A stretch of 64,000 nucleotides of DNA, taken from Morella rubra. Lineage: Eukaryota > Streptophyta > Magnoliopsida > Fagales > Myricaceae. Positions 13,101-24,912 of the stretch are shown piece by piece. Position 1 is the first letter of the stretch; every line of letters begins with the position of its first letter. Both the position numbers and the translations under genes were made by a program. Under the pieces are notes generated by a model that made no database searches, was not told where the DNA came from, and saw only the letters and a program-made list of their open reading frames with translations. Location: contig RXIC02000068.1 in assembly GCA_003952965.2 (NCBI GenBank), forward strand, positions 56,389-120,388. Reading direction: 5' to 3'.

Positions 13101-15108
13101 ACGATTAGAGTGCTGCAAAGAGCACCAAAGAAACTCACCATCTGTTGCTGTAATCCTTCTAAGTTTAAAACAGAAAATGGATGGGTCCTTTCAGGTTTGT
13201 TAAGCGTCTTTATGATGTTTATGGTTTAATACTTTGCATCGGACCATGAGACACCATCGGACCATGAGATAACTTATTGCTGTGAATGCTGGTTGTACAG
13301 GTAGAGTTGAAGTTGATGCTAAATGCTTTACTCTATAACACAACTCAGGCGTATTACAAGTGCCCCCTCAGTAACCATGTTTGTACTTTTAAGCTCTTTC
13401 TTCTAAGAAGAAATTTTGCAGTCTTAACTTCCCCAGTTCCTAAAGAGGTGAAAGATTCTGACCTTCTGACTTTTATGAGTACTATACAACTTCTAATGCT
13501 TCCTGAAGTTTTATGTCCTTTGGATCATAATCACAGAAAGTTTTAATTGCTGTGCGAATTTTGGTCATGTTTTGTTTCATTCAGGGCACTGATGATAACT
13601 GGTTTGTCAGACTGTCTTATGGACCTCGGTGGATCACATATTTTGCTGGATCAGGTTATTTTGGCTTGCACTTATATCCTTACAGCAAAAAGGGAATGTC
13701 CGTATTCATATTCACCACTTCCCTGCATGCAGGTGCAATGACCATCCTCCTCTTATTGACCTTCAGATACTCCAACACGTTCCAAAATACAGCTGAAGGT
13801 AGAACTGGGTCTCAAGCAGGGGAGGTGGGAACTGAACGAGATCCTTTGCTTTTGCGCAAGGATGATGATGTAGCCAGTTGGGGTTCATCTTATGATTCTG
13901 TTTCACCTGAGGAGGACGAAATGGAACAGCAGCATGAGACCGAAGGACAACAGCATATAACAGAAGGGGAAAACACCAACAATCCTAGCCGTCTCTGTGT
14001 CATTTGCTTTGATGCTCCAAGAGACTGCTTCTTTCTTCCGTGCGGGCACTGTGCTGCCTGTTTTACATGCGGAACAAGGTAAATATGCAGCAAACTTCTA
14101 TTTCAACAAATCTTGATAGGAAACCTTGTGAGTTGATACTTCTAGCCAAACCCAGTTGACTGAAAGATTAATGAACCGAATCCTAATTTGCTGGGTTAAG
14201 GCTTATCAGATTTGAGTTGCAGCAAAAGAAACTCAATTAGGGGAAAGTACTCCATATCTCTGTTACCATAATTATTAATTCTTAAGCAATTATAATGCAG
14301 TTCAAGTAATATTGTTATGCTATGTTAGAGAATATAATTCAAATAATAAAACTTACTTCTTTTTAACAGCTTAAGTTTTTGAGTTAAATACCTATTTGGT
14401 CCTTAGAAAAAATCGTCATTAGGTTTTTCAGATTGATCATAGAGGTCCTTAGGTTTATAATTTTTTTCAAACAAAGTTCTTTCGTTAAATTTTCTTCCAC
14501 AAAATTGACGGTTCACACGTTAGCCAAATCATAGTAACACGTATCACACAAAACTAAATAACTGGTTACTTCAATTAAAATTGTAAGTCAAGTAACATAT
14601 CCGTCACATTAGCCGAATAAAAAAGAAAACAAAAAAATTATTTTAATTATTTCAAAAAACACAAAACTATTTAAATATTAGAAAAAAACTAAAAAAAATC
14701 CAAAACACATAATTTTATTTTTAGGGTGACACGTATCAACTTATGGTTGGACCTGAAGTGTAAATCGTTAACTTTGTGAATGGAAATATAATGGAAGATT
14801 AAGTTTTTAGAACAATTGGTGATTTCACATGATATCAAAACTATTAGTTATGATTTTAAGACATGACTCCGACTTCACCCTATTTTAATTGAATATAACC
14901 AACTATGAGAAACAATCCAAATAGGATTGCTTCATTCTATGTCCATTCTCCAATAGGATTTTGTTTCAAACAATTTACTGACTTGTTGAAATCCAGTAGA
15001 AAGTGAGATGAGGAAACCTATTAACTCTGCAGGATTGCAGAAGAAGCTGCTACTTGTCCCATATGTCGAAGGAGGATGAAGAAAGTGAGAAAGATTTTTA
15101 CAGTTTGA
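10181..15108 (+). CDS. APD: Membrane RING-type E3 ubiquitin ligase, APD family
   Basis: I trace ten exons: 10181-10514, 11033-11139, 11246-11371, 11546-11642, 12294-12368, 12451-12533, 13301-13447, 13585-13654, 13733-14078 and 15033-15108, giving 486 aa. The N-terminus is Ser/His-rich (about residues 10-85). Transmembrane segments follow at about 103-125 ([13 protein letters not shown] then ASMTLIFGF) and before residue 370 ([11 protein letters not shown]). Between them lies the conserved APD lumenal region ([38 protein letters not shown]). The C-terminal RING is C3HC4: [19 protein letters not shown], then CPIC at the end of the last exon. APD proteins of Arabidopsis are endomembrane RING ligases acting in pollen development. 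Exon 3 lacks a GT at the expected donor (aag then gaaaat at 11372), and intron 8 (13655-13732) is 78 nt and stop-free. Which APD paralogue this is cannot be decided here. Confidence 0.88.
11870..12150. repeat. ~83-bp tandem repeat in intron 4 of the APD gene
   Basis: The motif gtacgttcacactaagctgg occurs at 11972 and 12055 in long, well-conserved flanking sequence (83-bp period). A partial third unit follows near 12135, and a diverged copy precedes it from about 11870. It is intronic and non-coding. Confidence 0.75.
14385..14830. repeat. Interspersed repeat in the last APD intron
   Basis: The sequence starts with phrases typical of plant non-autonomous DNA elements (tatttggtccttag, gaggtccttagg) and is AT-rich without an ORF. 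It accounts for much of the long last intron (14079-15032). I could not identify clean terminal repeats or a target-site duplication. Confidence 0.4.
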
Positions 15109-16620
15109 GCTATGTAAATGAATGAAGATTATGCAGGGGCTCTCTGGTATTGCAACTCTTATTTGTCCACCACAGAATATTATGCACTCTCGAATTTCGA
15201 TGTGGATCCAGCATGCACCCGTGGAAAGCAAAGGTCATATTAGGCTTGCATAAAACAAAATCTCCCGCAGTCAAAAGAACAAAACATTGTTAGGTATTGA
15301 AAGATGTTGACTAAAGAACTTTGCATTGTTTGTCATCTCAACACAACCTCCTTTCTCAAGGTGTAAATTCCTTTAATATACTTTCAGTTTTGGGTTGATC
15401 TGTGCATCATTAAATCTTCCCTTTGGTTTTGGAATATTCTGTGCATGAAAGTGTTAATAAATAGAAGCTGATTTCATGTTGCAACTTTTGTTGAGAAGTT
15501 TTATGTTCCCCTCCCCTCTTTGTTGGTTGATGACTATACCTCCTTGCTCGCTATCTACATCATGAGGTGATAAGGATTATATTAGGATCCTAGATAAACA
15601 TAATAGGTAGATCTCATTGTAGGGTTTATGCTGTTCAAAACTTTATATAGGAAACATTAATGAGGTCTACATATTGTGTCTATTTCTCTCCAAATTATAC
15701 TGTGTAATTTGAGTAGAAAATTGTAAAAGATCCTGGTCCATAAGGATTATACTTTCATTGCATATGATTGCAGCTCCTAGAATTAATACCCTCGCATCTG
15801 GATTTTCCTGGATGCAATATCTCCTGGGTGCTCTAGAGTCCTAGACCAAGACCTGAACTGGATCATGGTCCAGCGGGAATTTTCATTCTGGCTTGTGGAA
15901 TCAACACTCAGGCAATCTGGAAAGTAAAATACTTAGATTGTGGCAATACCATGAGTATTGATTTTAAGAGATCAGGATCATTTTAATTTTAGAATTCCCA
16001 ACGGCACAGGGATTAAGGTAGATGCACTCCCTCACCACTCCTCTTCCTTGGGGGTGGCGCGGAAGGTATTTTTTAAGATAATTTAATTATAAAATGTGGC
16101 TCAGTTTATAGGCTTAGACTTTTAGAATAACTAGCATATTAGAATGGGATACGCTTTTCTCCTTCAATGCTCCAAATTCTGATTTCTAACATAGTATCAT
16201 AGTTTTTAAAAACATTTTCAAGGCACATCTCTTAGTGCGGCATGTATTCACTCTCATTTGTTCAGAGGCACTTAAGAATTTTGAGAATTTTGATTTTATA
16301 AAAGAAAATTTCAAGAATTTGACTTTTTATAAGAGTTTGAAAAGTTAATGAAAAAGTTTAGTACACCAATTAAAAAGAAGCATGTAATAAAAAAATTTTG
16401 AAAACATAAAAGGTGGAATGATTGAATCTTTCTGAATATATAAAAAAAAAAAAAATCATAATGAGCCCGACAATATAAATTTAGTATTAATTATTATTAA
16501 AAAGGTTATTTGAGTTATTTATCTTTTAAAAATATCAATAGATGTCGATATAAATTAAACGATAAATCAGACGGATAAATATGTAAAATAATCTAAATGT
16601 CACTCCAAAAGTATACTGTA
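15109..16620. other. 3' flank of APD gene and AT-rich intergenic DNA
   Basis: No ORF with recognisable domains. The first few hundred bases must include the APD 3' UTR. The rest is AT-rich with homopolymer runs. Confidence 0.5.
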
Positions 16621-16623
16621 GTT

Positions 16624-16676
16624 AAGCTTTAAATCACTCTGTCATTATACAAAGAAGATATTTCGTAATATTGTTA
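16624..16676 (+). pseudogene. NB-ARC exon relic at left edge of duplicated arm A
   Basis: About 50 bp match the NB-ARC exon sequence encoding the SFKSLDHHTKKIFLDIA region of the TNLs (compare 20343-20395). The match then runs into the SINE-bearing promoter sequence. The same junction occurs at 33366-33422 ahead of TNL-B, so it marks the boundary of the duplicated unit. Confidence 0.6.
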
Positions 16677-16728
16677 GGCGGACAGGAAATGAAGGACGAG
16701 TTTAATCGTAGGAAAGCAGCTGCTCGTT

Positions 16729-16946
16729 AGCTACCAAAGGAAGCCTAACTGGCGGCTCTCAGCCTTTGTTAATTACTTGGTAATACCAGGTTCAAAATTA
16801 GTATGGGATCAAAAGCGACTTAAATTAGCACAAAGGGATTAAAGGCATCCCACTCATTCGAATTCCGAGGTTTACTAGACAGGTCACAGGAGTGGGGTTC
16901 GAAAAGCTTCGCCTTGAATAGTTCCTCGTCGTAAAAGAAGCAAAAA
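16729..16946 (+). mobile_element. tRNA-derived SINE, copy A
   Basis: Related to the element at 33477-33689. It has a degenerate A box (agcctaactgg) and B box (ggttcaaaatt) about 40 bp apart and an A-rich 3' end. Flanks are gcagctgctcgtt on the left and gcagct on the right, fitting a decayed target-site duplication. Confidence 0.55.
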
Positions 16947-17149
16947 GCAGCTTTTTTTTTTTTTACCAGAAATTACTTTTATCAAAACGCGTGGCAAAAC
17001 AAACAGAGCGAAATAAACAGAGACTACTGTGCCTTTTTCTTTTTTAGAAGACTTTCTCGATAACCTTTATTTTCAGGCTTCAGCAATTCCAATATCTCTC
17101 TCCCTCTCACTACCCAGACCCCGATTTCGTTACCGAACGCCACCATCGC

Positions 17150-17507
17150 ATGGATCAACGCGAGGACTGGACCACAGCTGCAAGGCCAAGGTTGAAGCGA
17201 AAGCTGGAGGCAGCAGAATTCGAAGACCAAAACCTGGGTGGTCGCCAGCTTCTTGCCTTCGAAGGCCAAAGCAATGACGGTACCGTTTCTCACTTCTCCC
17301 CTACCACTACGTCGCAAACCGCGATTCCGCTCCCAGACTACCCCCACTTTCCCTCCGGCTCCCTATCTATCCCTCCACCACCAATGGATCACCACGACGG
17401 CAAAACCACCACTGAGACACGGAGCTTGAAGCGGAAGCTGGACCCAGAGTCCGAAGACCAACATGAGGAGCGCAAGGTTCTCGTTGTCGAACACCGAAAT
17501 AAAGACG
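17150..17507 (+). other. Duplicated first-exon units of TNL-A
   Basis: Two related units lie in tandem. Unit 1 is 17150-17279 (starts MDQREDW, contains RLKRKLEAAEFEDQ, ends ...SNDG at gacg|gtaccg). Unit 2 is 17384-17507 (starts MDHHDGK, contains SLKRKLDPESEDQ, ends ...RNKDG at gacg|gtaacg). Each starts with ATG and ends at a GT in phase 1, so either could splice to the TIR exon in frame. They can also be read through as one exon. TNL-B has a single hybrid unit. Confidence 0.7.
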
Positions 17508-18899
17508 GTAACGTTTTAGTCTTGTTCACTCGTCAAATAGACACGATTATTACCTATATCTCTATGTCTGTGTATGTTATGGCTTGATTGCGCAGGAAAT
17601 GGTAACCACATACAGATAACTTACTTCGCTCGACAATATCGAGCGGTCAAATATTGATGTTCGTTTGGATTTTTGATTTCTCGAGTTTTTTGCTTGGATC
17701 ATATGTTTTCTTTCATTTATGCCATTCCTCTCCGGCTCCGGTACTTAATCCACTTTGTTTGATTATTTATCTCTGAGGAACATATGTACGTGATTCAGTT
17801 TTTTGCGATTTTCATCAAATTGAAGCACTTTAGGCGTGTAGTCTGACCATATATTCTGCTTTTGGTGTGAAGTACAGTCGGGAGAGACTGGGAGGCATTA
17901 TATATCCTGACTAGCTCTACCCTTCCTCTTTATTCTTTAACTTACAGGATTTCTCTTTTTTTTTTTTTTTTTTTTTCAGTCGAGTCAAACTCAACCACGA
18001 GAAGCACCTCCTTATCTTCTAAACCTTGTTCAAACCGTTGGAATTACGATGTCTTCCTGAGCTTCAGAGGTGAAGACACCCGTAAGAGCTTCACCGATCA
18101 CCTTTACTCAGCCTTGGTTAAAGCGGGAATTCGCACCTTCCGCGATGATGATGAGCTTCGACGGGGGGAGAACATTTCTACCGAACTACTCAATGCAATT
18201 CGTGGATCAAGGATTTCCATTGCTGTTTTCTCCAAAGGCTATGCTTCTTCGAGGTGGTGCCTTGATGAGCTTGTGGAGATCCTGCGCTGTACGAAAACCA
18301 GAGGCCAAACTCTGCTTCCAGTATTCTATGACGCGAATCCCTCAGATGTCCGAAAACAAACCGGAACTTTTGCCCAAGCATTTGCTAGGCATGAGGAGCG
18401 ATTTCAAGAGGATATGGAACGGGTGCAACGATGGAGAGCAGCTCTTACTGAAGCTGCAGATCTTTCCGGCTGGGATCTCGAGAGTGATGCAAATGGGTAT
18501 CATAACTATCACTCAGCTGGTTCTTGTCTATTTGCATGCTGATTATAATATTTTTCCTTTTACTTTTTACACTATAAATGACCGAATGAAAGTGGAGCTA
18601 AAGATGGGTTGATAAAATACAAAGACAAATTTTCTGAAGATTGTTTTAGAACCCGAGTTTAATATAAGCTATGACCGATCCCAATAATACCAAACTAATT
18701 TGGCATGTTCCAATCATTGCGGAAATACATTTATTTTAGACAAGCCTTCTACATCATGAGTAACCGATATGAAAAAAGGTTTAGTCCAAACTTTTGGGTC
18801 CAAAGCCATTATAAGGGACCACTTAGATTTATTTTTGGAGAAAATAAACTTTTTATTGAACGACATTACAGTTTGAGATATTATACTCATAAACTACTA

Positions 18900-19140
18900 A
18901 TCACTAACACATTGCATCTTCTGTCTATTTTTTTAGTCAAATTCGATGGAAATTGACTTTAAAAAAAAAAGTAAATTGACAATTATACCCCTAAAAAGTA
19001 AATAGCAAGTTATATTTAAAGGTATAATCATCATTTCATTTTAAAAAAATTTAATTTTGAAAAAATAGAAGGATGATGCGATATGTTAGGAATGGATAGT
19101 TTGTGGGTAAAATGTGTCAAACACTCTTAGATTTATTTTT
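18900..19140. repeat. Repeat in TIR/NB-ARC intron of TNL-A
   Basis: AT-rich sequence with wording like the element at 33768-34142 (gtttgtgggtaaaatgtgtcaaacact). It is also present in TNL-B at about 36760-36985, so it predates the arm duplication. Confidence 0.45.
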
Positions 19141-22100
19141 TCAAATCCAAGGGATAAAAACATTAAGCGGGCTTTCCTTCATTAAATGAGGTGTCGTGGT
19201 TTATTCCTTAGATTTAAAAAAACAAGTTTAAGTCGTATTTATAACAGCTTTGGGCTCAAAAACTTTTGATTGAATATTTTCCCGAACCGACATTGCAGAA
19301 ACTGCTTTAGGTCCAGATTTGTCCTTAATTTTCTTTAGACCCATGTTGATCTATCAATGGGTAGGTTGAGATGTAATGTGCCACACACTAAATAGTAATC
19401 CAATAGAGTATATTCTTAACGCTTTTGATATATTTTACTTACTTCCTCAATATTTTAGTCTCAAGTGACTGGGAGGATAACTTACTTTTGCTACCCGAAT
19501 GATTTGTAAATTTGTATCTTCTTTCTCTTTGTGCTCGCTTTATTTTTTCATTTTTCAGATACGAGTCAAGGTTCATTGAGGAGATTATTGAAGAAGTTTT
19601 GTCTAAGGTGAACTGTGGTCGCTTGCCAATTGCCACGCATCCAATAGGAATTGATTCTCGAGTTGAAGAGATAAAATATTTATTAAACCTCGAACAACTG
19701 ATGTCTGCATGGTAGGCATTTATGGGATGGGTGGAATCGGCAAAACAACCCTAGCAAAAGCTCTCTATAACCAGATATGTGATGAATTTGAAGGAAGTAG
19801 TTGTCTTCTAAACATCAAAGAAGTTTCAGGACATTTAAATGGTCTGGTTCAATTACAAGAACAACTTCTTTATGATGTTTTGAAAATGAAGAATGTTAAG
19901 ATTCACAATGCCGAGGAAGGAATAAAGCTGATTGAGAAACTAATTCAGGGGAAAAGAGTTCTTGTAGTGCTTGATGACGTAGATCATTTAAAACAGTTAC
20001 AAGCATTAGTTGGAAACTGCCAATGGCTCAGTCCAGAAAGTAGAGTCATTGTAACAACTAGAGATGAACATGTTCTCACTCAACTTGGAGTACATGAAAA
20101 ATATAAGGTTACAGAGTTGAATCATTTGGAGTCTCTGCGACTTTTTTGTTGGCATGCCTTCAAGGCCCACCAAAAGAAGGTTACCAAGAGCTTTCAATTC
20201 GTGCAGTGGAATACACTGGAGGACTTCCTTTAGCTCTTGAAGTTTTGGGTTCTTTTCTATTAGGAAGAAGTGTTGGGCATGGGAAGACGAATTGGAAAAA
20301 GTACACAAAATTCCTCACACGGAGATTCACAAAGTACTTTGGTTAAGCTTTAAATCTCTGGATCATCATACAAAGAAGATATTCCTTGATATTGCGTGCT
20401 TTTTCCTCGGTATGGACAAAGAATATGTGATCAGAATACTCCGTGGTTGTGATTTTTTTCCAGATATTGGCGTTAGTGTTCTCATTCAAAGGTCCCTCCT
20501 GACAATCGATCACAAAAAGTTGAGGATGCATGACCTTATTCGAGATATGGGAAGAGAAATTGTTCGGAAAAAATCACCTAATAATCTTGGAAGACGTAGC
20601 AGGTTGTGGTTTCACGAAGATGTATTAAACGTACTGAGAAAACATTCGGTAAGAGATATTTGCATTATAGAAACATGTACATATATATAGACTCATGATA
20701 CGTGTTATGTAGTTATGGATGGGAGTTTTGTCTTTCTACCAAGCATGAATCATAAATAGACAATATATCTCCATATCTGAACTTAAATCTTCACTCTAGT
20801 TGATTGATATTGTGCCATTAAGCAATTTTACTCATGTCTAAGTATTTTGTGTTTTTCTTTTCAAATCATCTTCAAAATATCTACGCTTATTCTGACTCAA
20901 AGGTGTTCTAGCTTTACACAGGAGAAGGTCATGCACTGCAGCACTGTTAATCCAATTGTCTATTTTGTTAGGGTTCAGAAGCAGTGGAGGGTCTCACCCT
21001 AACTTTGCCTGTACCTGAAGGAGTACATTTGGAAACTGAAGCATTTGCAAAGTTGAAGAACTTGCGATTGCTCGAAATAAATGATGCACCTCTCACAGGA
21101 AGCTACAAACATTTTTCCAAAGAGCTAAAATGGCTTTGTTGGCACAAGTGCCCTCTAGAATTTCTACCGTTGAATTTGCATCTAGATAATCTTGTTGTGC
21201 TTGACATGCAGCATAGTAATCTCAAACAACTTTGGAAGGAGAACAGGGTATAATGAATCTTACTATGCTCTTTATTTTCTATTCGTGTTATGTGTGTAAC
21301 TTGCAAGAAATTTCATCTAATATGATTTTTTTGTTGTTACAGATACTCAACAAATTGAAAGTCCTTAATCTCAGCTATTCCAAAAATCTCACCAAATCAC
21401 CGTGCTTTTTACATTTCCCCATTTGGAGATTCTAACACTTGAAGGTTGCACAAGTTTGGTAGAGCTACATGAGTCTATTGAACTTCTGAAAAGGCTGGTT
21501 GAGCTCAATTTACAAGAGTGCAAGAACCTTAGGAATCTTCCAAGAACCATTTCAAACTTAAAATCTCTTGAAAGTATTAACTTATGTGGTTGCTTAAAAC
21601 TTGACGAGTTACCTGAGAAAGCGTGGAATATGATGGCTTTCAATGGGCTACTCACAGTGAGAACTGTTGTTAAGCAACTGCCATCATCTATTGGTCTATT
21701 CAAGGATCGCCAGCTTGTTGTATCAATGTCTGAATGCGAAAGACCATCCTCCGAATCTTGGTTGTCACGTTTTTCATCATGGATGTCCAAAGCTTTGCTG
21801 CAAGCTTCTAGTCCTGGATTTTGTTCTTTGGGAAGTCTAGTTCTCAATAACTGCAATTTGGCTGAAGATGGGGTTGCGATTGATCTCAGGAGTTTATCTT
21901 CGCTCCAGATTGGATTTATCACGAAATGATTTTCGTAACCTACCAAATTTTGTCAGTCACATTCCTAGATTACAAAGGCTGATTTTAATGGGGTGTGCCT
22001 CTCTTAATTCAATTTCAGAACTCCCTGCAAGTATGAGGCTATCTATATAGTTGACTGCTCATCCATGGAAAGACTGTCTTTGCCATCGAGTTCACAACCA

Positions 22101-22228
22101 GATTTATTTCTCTTTATTACTGCTCCAATTTGGTTGAGATTGAGGGTTTGAATCTGCAATCTAGTTTAGCTCTTCATTTGTATGGGTGCAACAATCTATC
22201 ATCTGATTTTAGAACAAGTCTCCTCCAG

Positions 22229-22275
22229 GTCTCTCTCTCTCTCTCTTCTATATCTCTATCTTTATCTATAGGTTC
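22229..22275. repeat. CT/TCTA microsatellite in LRR/C-JID intron
   Basis: A (CT)n run followed by tatctctatcttta motifs starts directly at the splice donor of the LRR exon. The same feature sits at equivalent positions in copies B and C. Confidence 0.8.
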
Positions 22276-22852
22276 TATATCTTAGTTTAATGATGTCTTA
22301 ATTTTTTTTTTTTTGTCAAATAGTGTTCGTCGACTCAGGCTGGTCCTTGTTACCTTCTCAACATTGTTCCTGGTAGTGAGATTCCAAATTGGTTTAGCTG
22401 TCAGACAATTGGATCTTCGTTGTCCTTTCATGTCCCTTCACTTTCAGGTCACAAGAATGGCATATTTGTTATTTGTGCTGTTGTTGCATTCAAGAAAGAA
22501 CCCCAGGAGGTGTGGACTGAGTTTCGTTTGGTATTTCATAATAAAACTAGAGGCTATCGACAGATTTTTAGTTGCAGAGGGTATGACTTTTGCAGACAAT
22601 AGATCATTTGGTTTTAATGAAGGGTCTTGTCAAAGGAAATGAAGTCGTTTTGTTGGACTTTAGAAGGATTGTAGGATTAAAGATGATAAGTGGAGAGGAA
22701 ATCGAGATATCCTTCGAAGTTTCAAAGTAAAGAGGTGTGGAGTTCATCTAGAGATTGATGAGCCAGAAGTAATAGATAAGGTCTTGAAGTAGATGCTGCT
22801 GCAGATTCGGTGGTCTTTGAAGGTGAGGATTAAACATTTTGAAGATCTGCTT

Positions 22853-24520
22853 AAAACTTGATGAGTTACCTGAGAAAGCTCAAACAACTTTGGAATGAGA
22901 ACAGGGTATAATGAATCTTATTATGCTCTTTATTTTCTATCGTGTTATATGTGTAACTTGCAAGAAATTTCATCTAATGTGATTTTTTTGTTGTTACAGA
23001 TACTTAACAAATTGAAAGTCTTTAATCTCAGCTATTCCAAAAATCTCACCAAATCACCGTGTTTTTACATTTCCCCATTTGGAGATTCTAACACTTGAGG
23101 TTGCACAAGTTTGGTAGAGCTACATGAGTCTATTGGACTTCTGAAAAGGCTTGAGCTCAATTTACAAGAGTGCAAGAACCTTAGTAATCTTCCAAGAACC
23201 ATTTCAAACTTAAAATCTCTTGAAAGAACTTATGTGGTTGCTTAAAACTTGATCCTGAGAAAGCGTGGAATATGATGGCTTTCAATGGGCTACTCATAGT
23301 GAGAACAAGCAACTGCCATCATCTATTGGTCTAAAGGATCGCCACATGTCTGAATGAAGACCATCCTCTGAATCTTGGTTGTCACGTTTTCATCATGGAT
23401 GTCCAAAGCTTTGTTGCAAGCTTCTAGTCTGGATTTTGTTCTTTGGAAGTCTAGTTCTCAATAATTGCAATTTGGCTGAAGATGGGGTTGCGATTGATCT
23501 CATCAGTTTATCTTCGCTCCCACGATTGGATTTATCACGAAATGATTTTCGTAACCTACCAAATTTTGTCAATCAAATTCCTAGATTACAAAGGCTGATT
23601 TTAATGGGGTGTGCCTCTCTTAATTCAATTTCAGAACTTCCTGCAAGTATGGAGGCTATCTATATAGTTGACTACTCATCCATGGAAAGACTGTCTTTGC
23701 GATATAGTTCATAACCAGGGCCAGTTTAGGTTTGTCTTTATTACTGCTCCAATTTGGTTGAAATTGAGGGTTTGAATCTGCAATCAAGTTTAGCTCTTCA
23801 TTTGTATGGGTGCAACAATCTATCATCTGATTTTAGAAGATGTCTCCTCCAGGTCTCTCTCTCTCTACTCTATCTATATCTCTATCTTTATCTTTTTGGT
23901 TCTCTATATCTCTATCTTTATCTATTTGGTTCTCTATATCTCTAGTTTAATGATGTCTTAATTTTTTTTTTTCAAATTTTTTTCGGACTAAGGCTGGTCC
24001 TTGTTACCTTCGCAACATTGTTCCTGGTAGTGAGATTCCAAACTGGTTTAGCTGTCAGAAAATTGGATCTTTGTTGTCCTTTCATGTCCCTTCACTTTCA
24101 GGTCACAAGAATGGCATATTTGTTATTTGTGCTGTTGTTGCATTCAAGAAAGAACTCCAGGAGGAGTGGACTGAGTTTCGTTTGGTATTTCATAATAAAA
24201 CTAGAAGCTATCGACGAGATCTTTTAATTACAGCAGGGTATGACTTAGTTGCAGACGAGATAGATCATTTGGTTTTAATGAAGGGTCTTGTCAAAGGAAA
24301 TGAAGTCGTTTTGCTTGGAGCTTTAGAAGGATTCGTTGGATTAAAAATGATAAGTGGAGAGGAAATCGAGATGTCCTTTGAAGTTTCAGGCTCCGAGTAA
24401 AGAGGTGTGGAGTTCATCTAGAAATTGATGAGCCATAAGTAAAAGATAAGGTCTATGAAGTAGATGCTATTGCAGATTCGGTGGTCTTTGAAGGTGAGGT
24501 TTAAATATTTTGAAGATCCA
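22853..24520 (+). pseudogene. TNL-C: partial LRR plus C-JID copy
   Basis: This repeats the end of TNL-A. It starts at a chimeric junction where CLKLDELPEKA-coding sequence is joined to QLWNENR-coding sequence of the exon before. The LRR exon follows (acceptor before 23000, LNKLKVFNLSYSKN), then the microsatellite intron and a C-JID exon from about 23995 (PGSEIPNWFSCQ-type). The LRR part has many small deletions relative to TNL-A, for example within 23230-23360. The last part (23450-23700 and the C-JID exon) is better conserved. No TIR or NB-ARC precedes it. It could serve only as an alternative 3' end for TNL-A transcripts, or be dead. Confidence 0.75.
23850..23945. repeat. Expanded microsatellite with ~35-bp repeat units
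   Basis: CT repeats, then tandem copies of a tatctctatctttatct-ttggttctc unit in the intron of TNL-C. This is an expansion relative to TNL-A. Confidence 0.75.
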
Positions 24521-24549
24521 CCGGCAAACCAAGCGCATGATCATTTTAA

Positions 24550-24912
24550 TCAATATAGGCTTATATGGACCCATAGTCCCTATGGTATAAGAAAATTCAA
24601 ATTAGTCCTTGAGGTAAATAAAATAGCAAATTAGTTCATGTAGCAAGGTTTTCGTTAAAAATACGTCATTTTATCTATCCTCGTCTCTTTCACTAACGAC
24701 ATATGTTAGTCAACACTAACCACATCGTGCTACGTCCCCATGTAAACCTCGTAATTTACTAACGTATATTGTTAGTGAAAGAGAGAAAGATGGATGAAAA
24801 TAAGTGTTTTTAATGGAAACCTTACACAGGACTAATTTGCAACTTCTTTAACTTAGAGACTAATTTGAATTTTCTATATACCACAGGAACATGTAAGTGC
24901 ATTTATGCCTAA
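24550..24912. mobile_element. MITE with long terminal inverted repeats, copy 0
   Basis: The left end (ggcttatatggacccatagtccctatggtata) is the inverse complement, with mismatches, of the right end (accacaggaacatgtaagtgcatttatgcc). Inverted similarity continues inward for about 150 bp each side (ttaaaaatacgtcatttt versus aaaataagtgtttttaa). It immediately follows the C-JID tail of TNL-C. Related copies lie at 26569, 27584 and 28576. There is no ORF. Confidence 0.7.

Larger units (their letters stand above)
17150..22850 (+). pseudogene. TNL-A: TIR-NB-ARC-LRR-C-JID resistance-like gene
   Basis: Inferred exons: 17150-17507 (N-terminal extension), 17980-18496 (TIR), 19559-20648 (NB-ARC), 20972-21247 and 21343-22228 (LRR), and 22324 to about 22850 (C-JID). 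The TIR has YDVFLSFRGEDTRKSF and SRWCLDELVEIL, which contains the Glu needed for TIR NADase activity in this family. NB-ARC shows P-loop GMGGIGKTT, kinase-2 VLVVLDDVDHL, VIVTTRDEH, GLPLALEVLGS and MHD (LRMHDLIRDMGREIV). The last exon has PGSEIPNWFSCQ, the hallmark of the post-LRR C-JID domain. TNLs are intracellular immune receptors. Lesions: one base missing before the P-loop (near 19692, LNLGTT region), about four bases missing near 20165, one near 20278 and others in the LRR exons. As written it cannot be translated through. Decay or consensus error are both possible. Confidence 0.8.

Noticed and set aside
18070-18612. 180-codon open frame overlapping the TIR exon (also 35920-36468)
   Set aside because: It is out of frame with the TIR domain, whose residues are encoded in the other frame; kept in both copies because the DNA is duplicated.
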